In this document: in pieces, positions 50,697 through 59,834 of the stretch
How the letters are laid out: the number at the start of each line of letters is the position of its first letter
How positions within the stretch are numbered: position 1 is the first letter of the stretch
NCBI RefSeq assembly: GCF_000013225.1
Contig: NC_007776.1
Location: 2,424,501-2,488,500, forward strand
Direction: 5' to 3'
Length of the DNA stretch: 64,000 nt
Source of the DNA: Synechococcus sp. JA-2-3B'a(2-13)
Lineage (GTDB): Bacteria; Cyanobacteriota; Cyanobacteriia; Thermostichales; Thermostichaceae
Notes under the pieces: model-generated
The model's input: only the letters and a program-made list of their open reading frames with translations
Database searches by the model: none
What the model was told of the DNA's origin: nothing
Translations under genes and position numbers: made by a program

Positions 50697-51866
50697 TTAG
50701 GCAAGAGCTCGGGTCAGATGAGAGGCCACCGCCTGCACAGCAGCAATGCTGCGCTCGTAGGCCATTCGGGTCGGCCCCAGCAAGGTGACCGTACCCAGAG
50801 GAGCCGAGCGACGGTGGTAAGTGGAGGCGATAACCGTGCAGTGGTGCAGAGACTCCAGTGGATTCTCGCTGCCAATGTAGATGATCACCGGGGTCTTGCG
50901 GGCAGACTGTCCTGACTCTTGATCCATCTCCGTTGAGCTCGGCAGAGGAGGCAGATACGCCAACTGCGGATCACCCCCATCGGCAAAATGGAGCCCAATC
51001 ATCCCCTGAAGTTGCTTGGCTCCCTCCTCGATCAACTGCATCACTGCCTGCACCTGCCGGGCCTGGGAAAACTCCGGCTGACGCATCAACTCGGCCATAC
51101 CGGCACTGAACACCTGCCCCAGAGAGGGCTGTAGACAGCGTTGCACCACCGAGCGCAGCAGTTGCTGGAGCCAATGGCCGTAGGTACGAAATTCTTCATC
51201 CAGTTTCAGCCAGCTCAGATCCTGCAACTCGGCAAAGGTTTTGCCCCGCAGCTTCAGGGTGAGAAAGTTGCTGAGCAATTGCAATTCATCTTCCAAATCC
51301 TCTCGGGAGTCGCTGGGCCAGTCGGGGGGGCTGACCAGAGCTGAATGGGTTTGATAGGAGTCGGTTACCACCAACACCATCACCCGCCCTGGCGCTACCG
51401 ACACCAACTGCACATGATGAATGGCTACCACCGGCCCCTGAGGAGGAGTAATGAGAGCAATGCAACCGCTCAGATGGGCCAAAAGCTGAGCTACCCTTTG
51501 CAGGAGGCTGTCTAGGTCGTCTCCCAGCTCACGGCCAAGCTGATCCATCAACTGTTGCAGAGCGGGATGGGGATCCGGCTGAGGAGCATCGTGGGGGATC
51601 CCACCGCTGTTGGCAGAGGTCAACAAATCGTTGACATAAACCCGATAGCCAAAGTCGGAAGGAACCCGTCCGGCGGAGGTGTGAGGCTGAAACAGCAATC
51701 CCACTTGCTCAAGGGTGGCCAAGTCGTTGCGAATGGTGGCCGTGCTTACCCCAAAGTTGTAGGACTGGGCCAAGGTTTTGGAACCGACAGGTTCAGCTGT
51801 AGCAATGTAGCTACGCACTGTCGCCCAGAGAATCTTCCGCTGGCGGGGAGTCAGTTCGAGTTTCAT
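50697..51866 (-). CDS. hrcA: Heat-inducible transcription repressor HrcA
   Basis: A 389-residue repressor. The N-terminal winged helix has LTPRQRKILWATVRSYIATAEPVGSKTL and YNFGVSTATIRNDLATLEQVGLLFQPHTSAGRVPSDFGYR. The C-terminal IDVD/GAF-like region includes IIYIGSENPLESLHHCTVIASTYHRRSAPLGTVTLLGPTRMAYERSI. HrcA represses groESL/dnaK operons by binding CIRCE. I see no CIRCE element in the window. Its start ATG 51866 is isolated; it ends 53 bp before tilS begins. Confidence 0.95.
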   Translation of the reverse strand: MKLELTPRQRKILWATVRSYIATAEPVGSKTLAQSYNFGVSTATIRNDLATLEQVGLLFQPHTSAGRVPSDFGYRVYVNDLLTSANSGGIPHDAPQPDPHPALQQLMDQLGRELGDDLDSLLQRVAQLLAHLSGCIALITPPQGPVVAIHHVQLVSVAPGRVMVLVVTDSYQTHSALVSPPDWPSDSREDLEDELQLLSNFLTLKLRGKTFAELQDLSWLKLDEEFRTYGHWLQQLLRSVVQRCLQPSLGQVFSAGMAELMRQPEFSQARQVQAVMQLIEEGAKQLQGMIGLHFADGGDPQLAYLPPLPSSTEMDQESGQSARKTPVIIYIGSENPLESLHHCTVIASTYHRRSAPLGTVTLLGPTRMAYERSIAAVQAVASHLTRALA

Positions 51867-52293
51867 AGCCGATCAAAAGAACCCAGTCAACGCCTATCAA
51901 AGGAAACTGTTAATACAGAGCCGGTAAATTGCTCCAGGATAAACCAACTCAGAGCTGAGATAGGAATCCAGACAGACTTTTACATCTTCTAATCTATATG
52001 CATCTATTGTTACTCTTTATATAGCGGGTTGCCTAGGAAGGAAGTTGCAAAACCCGATGTCGGAAGAGGTTGAGACTGCTGCTTGTGCAGGAGAGAGTGA
52101 AATCTCTTGTAGCCTGGGCTCCCCTTTTTTGCCCAGAGGTGGTAGAAGATGAACTACGGCTAGCCACCTTGTTGCGTAGCAACAGTCCGCTGCGCCAAGA
52201 CTGGGGATTTCTGCGCATGAGTTCGGTCAACTCTAGGCCAACTGGGCCTGCTGCTGTCCTCTTTGTATCCTTTTTTATCTTTGAGGTTGCCCC
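51867..52293. other. Intergenic region upstream of ureA and hrcA
   Basis: About 430 bp between divergent hrcA and ureA. Short frames on both strands are unconvincing. There is an AT-rich patch near 51980-52030. No clear NtcA site (GTA-N8-TAC) was found ahead of ureA by eye. Confidence 0.4.
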
Positions 52294-52596
52294 ATGTACT
52301 TATCCCCCCAGGAGAAAGACAAGTTGTTGATCTACCTGGCTGCCCAGTTGGCTCGGGATCGGCGGCAGCGGGGCCTCAAACTCAATTACCCTGAGGCGGT
52401 GGCCTACTTGAGCGCAGCAGTCTTGGAAGGGGCGCGGGAGGGGAAAACAGTCGCCCAATTGATGAGCGAGGGGCTGACGTGGCTGACCCGCGAGGACGTA
52501 ATGCCCGGGATCCCAGAGATGATCCCGGAAATTCAAGTGGAGGCTACTTTCCCCGACGGAACCAAGCTGGTTACCCTACACCATCCCATTCGCTAG
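52294..52596 (+). CDS. ureA: Urease subunit gamma (UreA)
   Basis: A 100-residue subunit, [57 protein letters not shown], followed by [30 protein letters not shown]. Complete for the gamma family. It forms the urease complex with UreB and UreC, hydrolysing urea. ureB follows 49 bp later; ureC is not in this window. Confidence 0.96.
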
Positions 52597-52645
52597 GGAT
52601 CCCCCAGATGCTCCAAAGACCCAGAGACTTCAGGAGGTCGTCCCC

Positions 52646-53068
52646 ATGGCTCGCCAATCCAGAACCAACCCTGCTGCCAACGCAGAGCCGGCCCTGATCC
52701 CAGGGGAACTGTTGCTGGCAGAGGATCCCATCCAAGCCAACGTCGGACGGGCCACCGTGACCCTGGAGGTTACCAACCGAGGGGATCGGCCCATTCAGGT
52801 GGGATCCCATTTTCACTTTTTTGAGGTGAACCGAGCCCTGGTTTTCGATCGCGCCGCCAGCTTTGGCATGCGCCTCAACATCCCTTCCGGCAATGCGGTG
52901 CGTTTTGAGCCAGGCCAAACCCATCGGGTGACGCTGGTGGCTTTGGGGGGCAAGGGGTTGGTGCATGGCTTCAATCGGCTCACGGAGGGTACGGTACGCT
53001 CTGCCGCCCAAAAGCGGCTGGCCCTGGCCCGATTGCAGGAGTGGATGGGTCAAGCAGCCAATCCCTAG
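52646..53068 (+). CDS. ureB: Urease subunit beta (UreB)
   Basis: A 140-residue subunit with the core [85 protein letters not shown] typical of UreB. It has an 18-residue N-terminal extension relative to the usual start. Start ATG 52646. Confidence 0.96.
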   Translation: MARQSRTNPAANAEPALIPGELLLAEDPIQANVGRATVTLEVTNRGDRPIQVGSHFHFFEVNRALVFDRAASFGMRLNIPSGNAVRFEPGQTHRVTLVALGGKGLVHGFNRLTEGTVRSAAQKRLALARLQEWMGQAANP

Positions 53069-53189
53069 GGAGTACCGCCCCCCCCAAGTGTGCAGCTTTG
53101 GGCAGCCGTGCCAAGGTTCAACCCCATCCCCGTCTCTGCTCAGATTCAGGACAGTAGGGCTATCCTATTTCTCCTCTAGGAGCTGACAG

Positions 53190-53444
53190 ATGTCAGAGCG
53201 CGAGACTGTCTTGTGGATGTGGGTGCAAGGCTTGGGGCTAAATCTTTCTGGGTTGGCGCTGTTGGCAGCAGCAGGCGCCGCCTTTGGGCCTCTCAGTTGG
53301 ACAGGTGCAACGGTGGCGGTGATGTTGAAGCTCATTGGGGATAGCCAACTGGTGCGGGGCTACTGGCTCTGGCAAAGCCAGCGGCAACAGAAGGGATCCC
53401 AGCCCGTCAGCTCAGCAGCGGCAGTGCTCCACAGTCAAGCTTGA
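53190..53444 (+). CDS. Small two-helix membrane protein
   Basis: An 84-residue protein with two hydrophobic segments (about 8-30 and 36-50) and a Gln/Ser-rich tail. Start ATG 53190 with AGGAG upstream. It follows ureB by 121 bp on the same strand. Unknown family. Confidence 0.6.
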   Translation: MSERETVLWMWVQGLGLNLSGLALLAAAGAAFGPLSWTGATVAVMLKLIGDSQLVRGYWLWQSQRQQKGSQPVSSAAAVLHSQA

Positions 53445-53539
53445 GACATTGCCCGGCACTTGTCCGGTCTCCGACTCGAGAATGCCAACGCGACCACCCC
53501 TACTCCCTTCTGGCACTGGCAAGCCTCACTGTACAAGCC

Positions 53540-55975
53540 TCACTGTAAATGAGCCACGGTCACTCCAGTACCGCCGTCTTCGGGATCAGCGGCTGAAAAA
53601 CGCTGAACGCGCGGGTGATTTTGGAGATAAGCCTGGACGCCGGCTTTCAGGCGCCCTGTGCCGTGGCCGTGGATGATCCAAACCGGGCCGGGAGGAGCTT
53701 GGGCAAAGTGCTGTTCCAGAATGGCCTCAGCATCAGCAACGGTTTTCCCCCTCAGATCGAGGGTGTTCTGGCTGGTGCGCAGGTTCAGGGGAGCGGTGGC
53801 TGCAGGGGAGGGAGGTGGGGCTTTGGGGCGTTGGCGTTGCTTAGCCTGGTGTTCGTCAATGGGATCCAACTGCCCCCGTGGCACTGTGAATTTGAGGATG
53901 CCGCTGCGCACCACATACACATCCCCTTCGATGGCGATCACTTCCCCCGTCTGACCCAAGCCTCTCAGCCGCACCCGATCTCCCACCTCTGGCACAAACT
54001 CCATATCCACGGGCGGCGGTGGGGGAGAGTAGCGCTGCTGGATTTGCGCCAGCTCGGCAGTAATGCGTTGGGGATCCTCTCCCTGCTGCAATCTGCGGAT
54101 GGCGGCAGCCACTTCCTGACGGGCAGCAGCCAACAGGGCTTGCAGTTCTTGGTTTTGCTTCTGCTCCAGCCGGGCTTCTCGCTCGGCGATTTGGCGGCTA
54201 CGCTGTTGCATTTGTTGATATAGGCTCTCCAGCTCTCGATGCAGGGATCCCACCTGGGCCGCCCGCTCTTCCAATTGAGCCCGCTGCGCTTCCAGGCCGG
54301 CAATGACCCTATCCACCTGGCTTTCCCCTTGCAGGTGCCGCTGGGCCCGCCGCAGAATCTCTGGATCCAACTGCAGCCGTTGGGCAATGGCCAAGGCGTT
54401 GGAGCGGCCTGGGATCCCCCACAAGAGGCGATAGGTGGGGGCCAGGGTGACCTCGTCGAACTCCACCGAGGCATTTTCAAAGCAGGGATGTTGGTATTTC
54501 AGGGCCTTTAGCTCGCCGTAGTGGGTGGTAGCCAGGGTGAGCAGTGCCCTTTCCGAGAGGTACTCCAATAGCCCAGCCGCCAGGGCAGCGCCTTCGGTGG
54601 GATCCGTGCCCGCCCCCACCTCATCCAACAGGACAAGGGCCGGCTCCGGAGCAGACTGCAGGGCCTGCACGATGCGGCTGATGCGGCGGATGTGCCCCGA
54701 AAAGGTGGAGAGATTTTGTTGCAGCGACTGCTCGTCCCCAATGTCGGCGTAAACCCCGTCGAACCAAGGCAGCTGGGGCGGATCCTGAGCCGGCAGGAAG
54801 ATCCCCGCCTTGGCCATGAGCACCAGCAGGCCCAGGGTTTTCAGGGCAACGGTTTTGCCGCCGGTGTTGGGGCCGGTGATAACCACGACACGAATGGAGT
54901 CCGCGAGGGTGAAGTCGATAGGGACAACGGCAGAGCCTTGACCCTCCGAAGGGGCGGCGGCGCGGGACTGCCAGAGCAGCAGGGGGTGCTTGGCCTGACG
55001 CAGGCGCAATCCTGCCGAGACAAACTGGGGACGATTGCCCTCCAGCCAGAGGCTGTAGCGACCCCGAGCCAGAGCCACATCCAACCCCACCATCACCCCC
55101 TGCAGATGCTCCAGATCGGTGGCCACGGCTGCCACCTGAGCCGAGAGCGCGGCTAAGATCCGCTCTTCCTCCGCCTGAATCTGAACTTGGGTTTCTCGCC
55201 AGCGGTTGCCCAGTTCCACCACGGCGTAGGGCTCCACATAGAGGGTGGCCCCACTGGCAGAGCTGTCATGCACAATGCCGCGGATGAGATCCCGATGGGT
55301 GGCCTTGACCATCAGGACAAACCGCCCCTGCCGCTGGCCAATCAGGGTATCCTGCAGCGCCTGGGGATACTGGCTCATCAATTGTTGCAGCTGCTCTTGG
55401 ATCTGGCTGCGTTGCCGCCGCTGCTGCTGGCGCAGATCCGCAAGGGTAGGGCTGGCGCTGTCCCGCACCTCGCCATGTTCCTCCAGGCAGCGGAAGATCT
55501 CCTGCTCCAGCTCCGGGTAGGTGCGCAGGGTGCTCACCCAAGTTTGCAAGCGTGGCAGATGGTCGTGGTCGTCGATCAGGCGGCGGATGCGGCGGGCTGC
55601 CCCCAGAGTTGTAGCGATCTGCACCAGCTCTTCCCCGCTCAGGATCCCCCCCCGTTCGGCCCGTTCCAAAGCCGGCAGCAAGTTGTGGATCCCTGCCATA
55701 GAAAGTCCCCCGGCCTGTGTGCGATCGAGGCGGATCGCCTCTTCCGTCTGCTCAAGGTAGGCTTCGCTGTCGGCGCGGCTCTGCCAGGGATCCAGCTCCA
55801 AGCAGGCGCGGCGGCCCAAGGGTGTGGCCGCAAAGGTGGCCAAGTGCTGACAAAGGCGGGGCCACTCCAGCAATTCCAAGGTTTCTTGCCGTTCGCCTTG
55901 GCAGGCCGTAGGCCTTGGGGAGGGATCGGGCTTGGAGAAGACTGGCAGCGGGTGCAAGGTGGGGACGGTGGGCAT
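53540..55975 (-). CDS. mutS2: Endonuclease MutS2
   Basis: An 811-residue MutS-family ATPase with the Smr endonuclease domain. Walker A is VVITGPNTGGKTVALKTLGLLVLMAKAG near 366, followed by ADIGDEQSLQQNLSTFSGHI near 412, Walker B LVLLDEVGAGTDPTEGAALA near 448, a coiled-coil clamp, a KOW-like segment (VGDRVRLRGLGQTGEVIAI) and the C-terminal Smr domain LDLRGKTVADAEAILEQHF ... VWIIHGHGTGRLKAGVQAYL. MutS2 suppresses homologous recombination and rescues collided ribosomes in other bacteria. Last gene of a minus-strand pair with the small gene upstream. Confidence 0.95.
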   Translation of the reverse strand: MPTVPTLHPLPVFSKPDPSPRPTACQGERQETLELLEWPRLCQHLATFAATPLGRRACLELDPWQSRADSEAYLEQTEEAIRLDRTQAGGLSMAGIHNLLPALERAERGGILSGEELVQIATTLGAARRIRRLIDDHDHLPRLQTWVSTLRTYPELEQEIFRCLEEHGEVRDSASPTLADLRQQQRRQRSQIQEQLQQLMSQYPQALQDTLIGQRQGRFVLMVKATHRDLIRGIVHDSSASGATLYVEPYAVVELGNRWRETQVQIQAEEERILAALSAQVAAVATDLEHLQGVMVGLDVALARGRYSLWLEGNRPQFVSAGLRLRQAKHPLLLWQSRAAAPSEGQGSAVVPIDFTLADSIRVVVITGPNTGGKTVALKTLGLLVLMAKAGIFLPAQDPPQLPWFDGVYADIGDEQSLQQNLSTFSGHIRRISRIVQALQSAPEPALVLLDEVGAGTDPTEGAALAAGLLEYLSERALLTLATTHYGELKALKYQHPCFENASVEFDEVTLAPTYRLLWGIPGRSNALAIAQRLQLDPEILRRAQRHLQGESQVDRVIAGLEAQRAQLEERAAQVGSLHRELESLYQQMQQRSRQIAEREARLEQKQNQELQALLAAARQEVAAAIRRLQQGEDPQRITAELAQIQQRYSPPPPPVDMEFVPEVGDRVRLRGLGQTGEVIAIEGDVYVVRSGILKFTVPRGQLDPIDEHQAKQRQRPKAPPPSPAATAPLNLRTSQNTLDLRGKTVADAEAILEQHFAQAPPGPVWIIHGHGTGRLKAGVQAYLQNHPRVQRFSAADPEDGGTGVTVAHLQ

Positions 55976-55982
55976 TAACCAT

Positions 55983-56153
55983 TCAGCGATGCAAGGAACC
56001 CTGGAGACGCAGTTGCTTCATCTCTTGCAAAAACTGCTGTTGATACTTGAGGAAGGCAGTGTGCCACTCGCGGAAGCGACGTTCGCCATCCCGCACCAGC
56101 ATCTGGCGGTACTGCTCTGAGTTGAGACGGGGCTGAGCAAAAGATGGGTTCAT
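55983..56153 (-). CDS. Small basic helical protein upstream of mutS2
   Basis: A 56-residue protein, MNPSFAQPRLNSEQYRQMLVRDGE, then RRFREWHTAFLKYQQQFLQEMKQLRLQ and a short end. It starts at ATG 56153 and stops 7 bp before the mutS2 start, so it is probably co-transcribed. The pattern of helical amphipathic residues is plausible for a real small protein. Family not recognised. Confidence 0.6.
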   Translation of the reverse strand: MNPSFAQPRLNSEQYRQMLVRDGERRFREWHTAFLKYQQQFLQEMKQLRLQGSLHR

Positions 56154-56311
56154 AGGGATCGGGGACGCTCTCCATCCTATTGTGGCAGGCTCTGGGTCGG
56201 CTTCCACAGATAGCTTTTGGTGAGAGGGGCACGCTGATAATGGCGCCGTTGTCTCACGCGCTGCCTCTGGTGATCTTCCCAAGAAGCTGAGCTCACCGAA
56301 AAACTGGGTTC

Positions 56312-56336
56312 AAAGCCCCGCCCTACCGCTGTGGGG
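56312..56336 (+). repeat. Dispersed AAGCCCCGCCCT element, copy 4
   Basis: AAAGCCCCGCCCTACCGC followed by TGTGGGG matches the copy at 8446-8470 (minus strand) except for one base. It lies in the divergent intergenic region between the small gene at 55983-56153 and the NIL-ferredoxin. Confidence 0.6.
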
Positions 56337-56448
56337 TTCGCCTTGGGTGTCCTGTGGAGGGTGGAAGTGAGCTGCATTCACGGCCAAACTGAACCTCACA
56401 AGCCTGCCATACTGAAGGAAGTTGCTGCACTCAAAACACTCAAGATCC

Positions 56449-56853
56449 GTGCGCAAACGAGTCACCCTCATTTTCCCCCGCCATTTGGTGAATGTGCCTC
56501 TCACCTATCGGTTGGCCAAAGACTTCGATGTGGCTGCCAATATCGTGCGCGCCAGGGTAGCCCCCAACGAAGTGGGTACTTTGGTGGTGGAGCTGTCGGG
56601 GGATATCGACCAGGTGGAAGCAGGATTGGAATGGGTACAGTCTTTGGGCATTGAGGTGACTGAACGGGCCAAGGAAATTCAAATCGACCCAGACTTGTGC
56701 GTGGACTGTGGATTGTGTACGGGAGTTTGCCCAACCGAGGCCTTGAAGATTTCTGCTCCCAACTGGAAGCTGGAGTTCTCTCGCAACCGCTGTGTCATGT
56801 GCGAACAGTGTGTTGCCACCTGCCCCGTTGGGGCGATCAGCACCAGTTTGTAG
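56449..56853 (+). CDS. NIL-domain 4Fe-4S ferredoxin
   Basis: A 134-residue protein: an N-terminal NIL domain (RVTLIFPRHLVNVPLTYRLAKDFDVAANIVRARVAPNEVGTLVVELSG) followed by two 4Fe-4S motifs, CVDCGLCTGVCP (near 93) and CVMCEQCVATCP (near 122). NIL domains are otherwise found in methionine ABC transporters, and the NIL-ferredoxin fusion is common in cyanobacteria. The GTG at 56449 gives the usual length; a TTG at 56422 would add nine residues. Confidence 0.88.
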   Translation: MRKRVTLIFPRHLVNVPLTYRLAKDFDVAANIVRARVAPNEVGTLVVELSGDIDQVEAGLEWVQSLGIEVTERAKEIQIDPDLCVDCGLCTGVCPTEALKISAPNWKLEFSRNRCVMCEQCVATCPVGAISTSL

Positions 56854-56965
56854 TCAGTTGGCCGAGTTACCGACTTCCTTCAGCCGACAAATCTCTTCAC
56901 AATGCCGTTAACAATGCTGTTAGACTTGTTGGACACAGGTCAAATAGCTGCAGGACGCACTCGAC

Positions 56966-57187
56966 ATGGCTTCTACTCCATCGTTGATCGGGTTAACTTA
57001 TGCCGGTTTGGCTGTTCTCTATCTGCTGGTGCTGCCTCTGTTGTCTCTGCTGTACGTGGACAAACGCTGGACTTCAGGCAGTGCTTGGGAAAAGGTGCTG
57101 ATGTTTTTCTTGGTCTTGTTTTTCTTTCCCGGCATGGTGCTCTTGGCTCCCTTCATGACGTTTCGGCCCAAGCCCCGGTCGCTGTAA
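56966..57187 (+). CDS. ndhL: NAD(P)H-quinone oxidoreductase subunit L (NdhL)
   Basis: A 73-residue membrane subunit specific to oxygenic phototrophs. It begins MASTPSLIGLTYAGLAVLYLL with two hydrophobic helices and the conserved YVDKRWTSGSAWEKVLMFFLVLFFFPGMVLLAPF(M). Needed for NDH-1 dependent CO2 uptake and cyclic electron flow in cyanobacteria. A DUF3007 gene follows 28 bp later. Confidence 0.95.
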   Translation: MASTPSLIGLTYAGLAVLYLLVLPLLSLLYVDKRWTSGSAWEKVLMFFLVLFFFPGMVLLAPFMTFRPKPRSL

Positions 57188-57215
57188 GGTCAGCCGTTTG
57201 TCGGTTCACTGAGCC

Positions 57216-57551
57216 ATGCGCAGATTGGATGTTCTTGCTATAGGCTTAGCCCTGCTGTTGGGGGGAGGGATCCTCTATGGCCTGCTGCTTTGGGCGGGCT
57301 TGGATACGAGGGCCGCGCAGCAGATATCGAGCGTGGTGCTTCTATTGGCCTGCTTGGGGTGGACTTTTGGCTACCTGAAGCGGGTGCTGCGTGGGGAAAT
57401 GACCCTGAAGGCTCAATGGGCCAGCTTCGAGACCCAGCAGATTCAAGAGAGGCTCCGCTCCCTCTCCCCAGAAGAGTTGCAGGCCCTGCAAGCTGAATTG
57501 GAAAGCGAGAAAGAAGGGATCCCAGATTGGGTTGAGCAGGAGAAACATTGA
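57216..57551 (+). CDS. DUF3007-family membrane protein
   Basis: A 111-residue protein with two transmembrane helices (VLAIGLALLLGGGILYGLLLWAG and QISSVVLLLACLGWTFGYL), then FRVLRGEMTL-like basic part and a helical C-terminus (RSLSPEELQALQAELE). The family is shared by cyanobacteria and chloroplasts and often sits beside ndhL. Start ATG 57216. Confidence 0.85.
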   Translation: MRRLDVLAIGLALLLGGGILYGLLLWAGLDTRAAQQISSVVLLLACLGWTFGYLKRVLRGEMTLKAQWASFETQQIQERLRSLSPEELQALQAELESEKEGIPDWVEQEKH

Positions 57552-57733
57552 GGCCATTGGACAGGCCGCACCCAGAAATGGGCTGTCGGCTGCTGGGGAT
57601 CCAGGTTTAAGGGTATGGAGCGTCGGGCTTAAACCGCAATACTTGTATATCTGTATATCCGGTTACCATTTGCTTCCCCTAAGAATGCTACATTGCGCCC
57701 CGCACAAGATTCTGGCGTACGACGGATTATTAA

Positions 57734-58390
57734 GTGGTGCAAGCCTTTGCCTTTCCTTCTACTCGCATATCTCCATCCACTGTGAGAAAAACCATACTGC
57801 TAGCTCAGGGCCAGCCCTTGCAATCTCATCTCTGGCAGTTGGGGCTGGAGTCTCAGGGGCACTCTGTGGTGCCGATTTCCCCACGTGAAGATCTGCTGGA
57901 GGTGGCAGCAAGTCAGCCTCTGGATTTGGATCTGATGGTGGTGGACATGACGACGGGGCTGTTTAACCCCTATGCCTTTTGTCGAGAGTGTCAAAGCAAG
58001 CTGCCCAACATCCCTGTTATCCTGACTCATCACCCCCGCCGCCACATCGAGCCCGCAGAGCGGCGCTGGGCAATCTACCAGGGGGCAGCAGATGTGATCC
58101 CTGGCTTGGCGGAGGCCGGCGACCTTCTCCACTCCCTCGAACGGATTTACGAGGCTGCCAGGTGGTTTTTGCCTATTGACACGGAGGCGCTCCACAGGGC
58201 TCTGAAGCAAGCGGGCTTATGGCCGGCGGAGGTCAGCCGTACATCTTCTTCCACCCCTCCCCCGCAGCCGAGCGCCCACTCTCCCACCGCCCCTCCACAA
58301 CCCATCACCGCGGAAGGGGATCCAGGGCAAAAAGACTTGACCCCGCAGGTGAAGTACCGACTGATGTACCGGGGTCGCCCTGTCGATTGA
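57734..58390 (+). CDS. Receiver-like (pseudo-response-regulator) protein with DUF4278-like tail
   Basis: A 218-residue protein. The N-terminal two-thirds looks like a degenerate CheY-like receiver (ILLAQGQPLQSHLWQLGLESQGHSVVPISP ... LDLDLMVVDMTTGLFNPYAFCRECQSKLPNIPVILTHHP ... GAADVIPGLA), with Asp in VVDM in place of a phospho-acceptor position, followed by a Pro/Ser-rich linker and a C-terminal YRLMYRGRPVD that resembles the YRG motif of DUF4278. Start GTG 57734 or GTG 57782. Signalling role inferred only. Confidence 0.65.
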   Translation: MVQAFAFPSTRISPSTVRKTILLAQGQPLQSHLWQLGLESQGHSVVPISPREDLLEVAASQPLDLDLMVVDMTTGLFNPYAFCRECQSKLPNIPVILTHHPRRHIEPAERRWAIYQGAADVIPGLAEAGDLLHSLERIYEAARWFLPIDTEALHRALKQAGLWPAEVSRTSSSTPPPQPSAHSPTAPPQPITAEGDPGQKDLTPQVKYRLMYRGRPVD

Positions 58391-58663
58391 GGTACTCGTT
58401 CCAACCTGCCGTCACTCGTTTTTCCTCGTAGCTTCTCGTAGCTTCTTGCCCTGCCAGGGTTGAGCTGCCGATTGGCAACGAGCAGGATGCAATCGCTGCA
58501 GCCCCGGGCAGCAGTGTATGGCCTCGCCATGCAAGCTACCCGTCTTGTTCAGCGTCAATGTATCAGCGAAGTCTGCTGGCAGAAATTGTGGAATGGATCA
58601 CCTGGCCAGCAGAGGGGCCTGCAGAACTGATAGAGTTTTGGCACCTCTGCCTTCCCATTGCCC
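58391..58663. other. Intergenic region upstream of nadK
   Basis: About 270 bp with no recognised gene or hairpin. Confidence 0.4.
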
Positions 58664-59587
58664 ATGACCAAGCCCAAAGCCGGGATCCTCTACAACGACG
58701 CCAAACCCGCCGCCAAACGCAGCAGCGAAACCCTAGCCCGCTGGTTTCAGGAGCAGGGCTGGGAAGTCTGTGTGGCCCCCAACTGGGGCGGTATCCTCGG
58801 TTATGCCAAGCCCGACAGCCCCATCTGCCTGACCAAAGTAGATAGCCTGGCCCCGGCTGGATTTGATCAAACCATGAAGTTTGCGGTGGTGTTGGGGGGA
58901 GATGGCACCGTCTTGGCAGCAGCACGGCAACTGGCCCCCAAAGGGATCCCCTTGTTGGCGGTGAATACGGGCCATCTGGGCTTTCTGACGGAGACCTACC
59001 TTCCTCACCTAGAAGAGGCAGCCAGTGCCGCCATTGCCGGGGAATACACCCTGGATCGCCGCAGCATGTTGCTGGTGCAAGCCTACCGAGGGCAAGAATT
59101 GCGCTGGGAGGTCTTGAGCTTAAACGAGATGGTGCTGCACCGCGAGCCTTTGACCAGCATGTGCCACTTCGAGATCACCATCGGGGATCACTCACCTCTG
59201 GATGTGGCTGCCGACGGAGTCATCTTGGCTACTCCCACCGGCTCGACGGCCTATGCCCTCTCGGCGGGTGGGCCGGTGATCACACCGGGGGTGCCGGTTT
59301 TGCAGCTGATTCCCATCTGCCCCCATTCCATGGCGTCGCGGGCCTTGGTCTTCCCCGATTCGGAGGAGGTATGGATTAGCCCCGTTACCCCTCAGCCACT
59401 GGTTTTGGTGGTAGATGGAAATGCCGGCTGCTACATCATGCCGGAAGACCAGATTCGGGTGGTACGTGCCCCCTATTGGACAGATTTGATGCGCCTGCGC
59501 CGACCGGAATTTTTCCGGGTTATGCGAGAGAAGTTGGGGTGGGGACTGCCCCACGCTTCCAAGCCCACGTCGGTGGAGTTGCCTTAA
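58664..59587 (+). CDS. nadK: NAD kinase
   Basis: A 307-residue ATP-NAD kinase. Signature [38 protein letters not shown] near residue 70, LNEMVLHRE near 153, and the C-terminal [40 protein letters not shown] near 180. Makes NADP from NAD. Start ATG 58664. Confidence 0.94.
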   Translation: MTKPKAGILYNDAKPAAKRSSETLARWFQEQGWEVCVAPNWGGILGYAKPDSPICLTKVDSLAPAGFDQTMKFAVVLGGDGTVLAAARQLAPKGIPLLAVNTGHLGFLTETYLPHLEEAASAAIAGEYTLDRRSMLLVQAYRGQELRWEVLSLNEMVLHREPLTSMCHFEITIGDHSPLDVAADGVILATPTGSTAYALSAGGPVITPGVPVLQLIPICPHSMASRALVFPDSEEVWISPVTPQPLVLVVDGNAGCYIMPEDQIRVVRAPYWTDLMRLRRPEFFRVMREKLGWGLPHASKPTSVELP

Positions 59588-59677
59588 CTTTGCCGAGGCA
59601 GGACAAGCCATAGCTGCAAAATGGCCAATGCCCTTAACAACTCCACCCCTCTGTCGCTATGATGGTTAGGCTCGGAA

Positions 59678-59758
59678 GCGGATGTGGCGGAATTGGTATA
59701 CGCGCACGTTTGAGGGGCGTGTGGCTTTGCCTTGCGAGTTCGAGTCTCGCCATCCGCA
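59678..59758 (+). tRNA. tRNA-Leu (GAG)
   Basis: Acceptor stem GCGGATG (59678-59684) pairs with CATCCGC (59751-59757), followed by discriminator A. The anticodon stem CACGT/GCGTG encloses TTGAGGG, giving anticodon GAG, reading CUC/CUU. The variable arm is long (class II) and the T-loop GAGTTCGAGTCTC is canonical. CCA is not encoded. Confidence 0.94.
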
Positions 59759-59788
59759 TTACGCAATTAGTACGCGTTATTCATTAGT

Positions 59789-59811
59789 CCCTCTCCCAGA
59801 GAGGGAGAGGG
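59789..59811. terminator. 9-bp hairpin between tRNA-Leu and the pentapeptide gene
   Basis: CCCTCTCCC, loop AGAGA, GGGAGAGGG. Located between the convergent tRNA-Leu and the minus-strand pentapeptide-repeat gene. No T-tract. Related to the hairpin at 9052-9074. Confidence 0.5.
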
Positions 59812-59834
59812 GAAGCTGGCTTCGGCCTTTGGCA

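Noticed and set aside
50697..52293. CIRCE element for HrcA
   Set aside because: I searched by eye for TTAGCACTC-N9-GAGTGCTAA around hrcA and elsewhere and found none.
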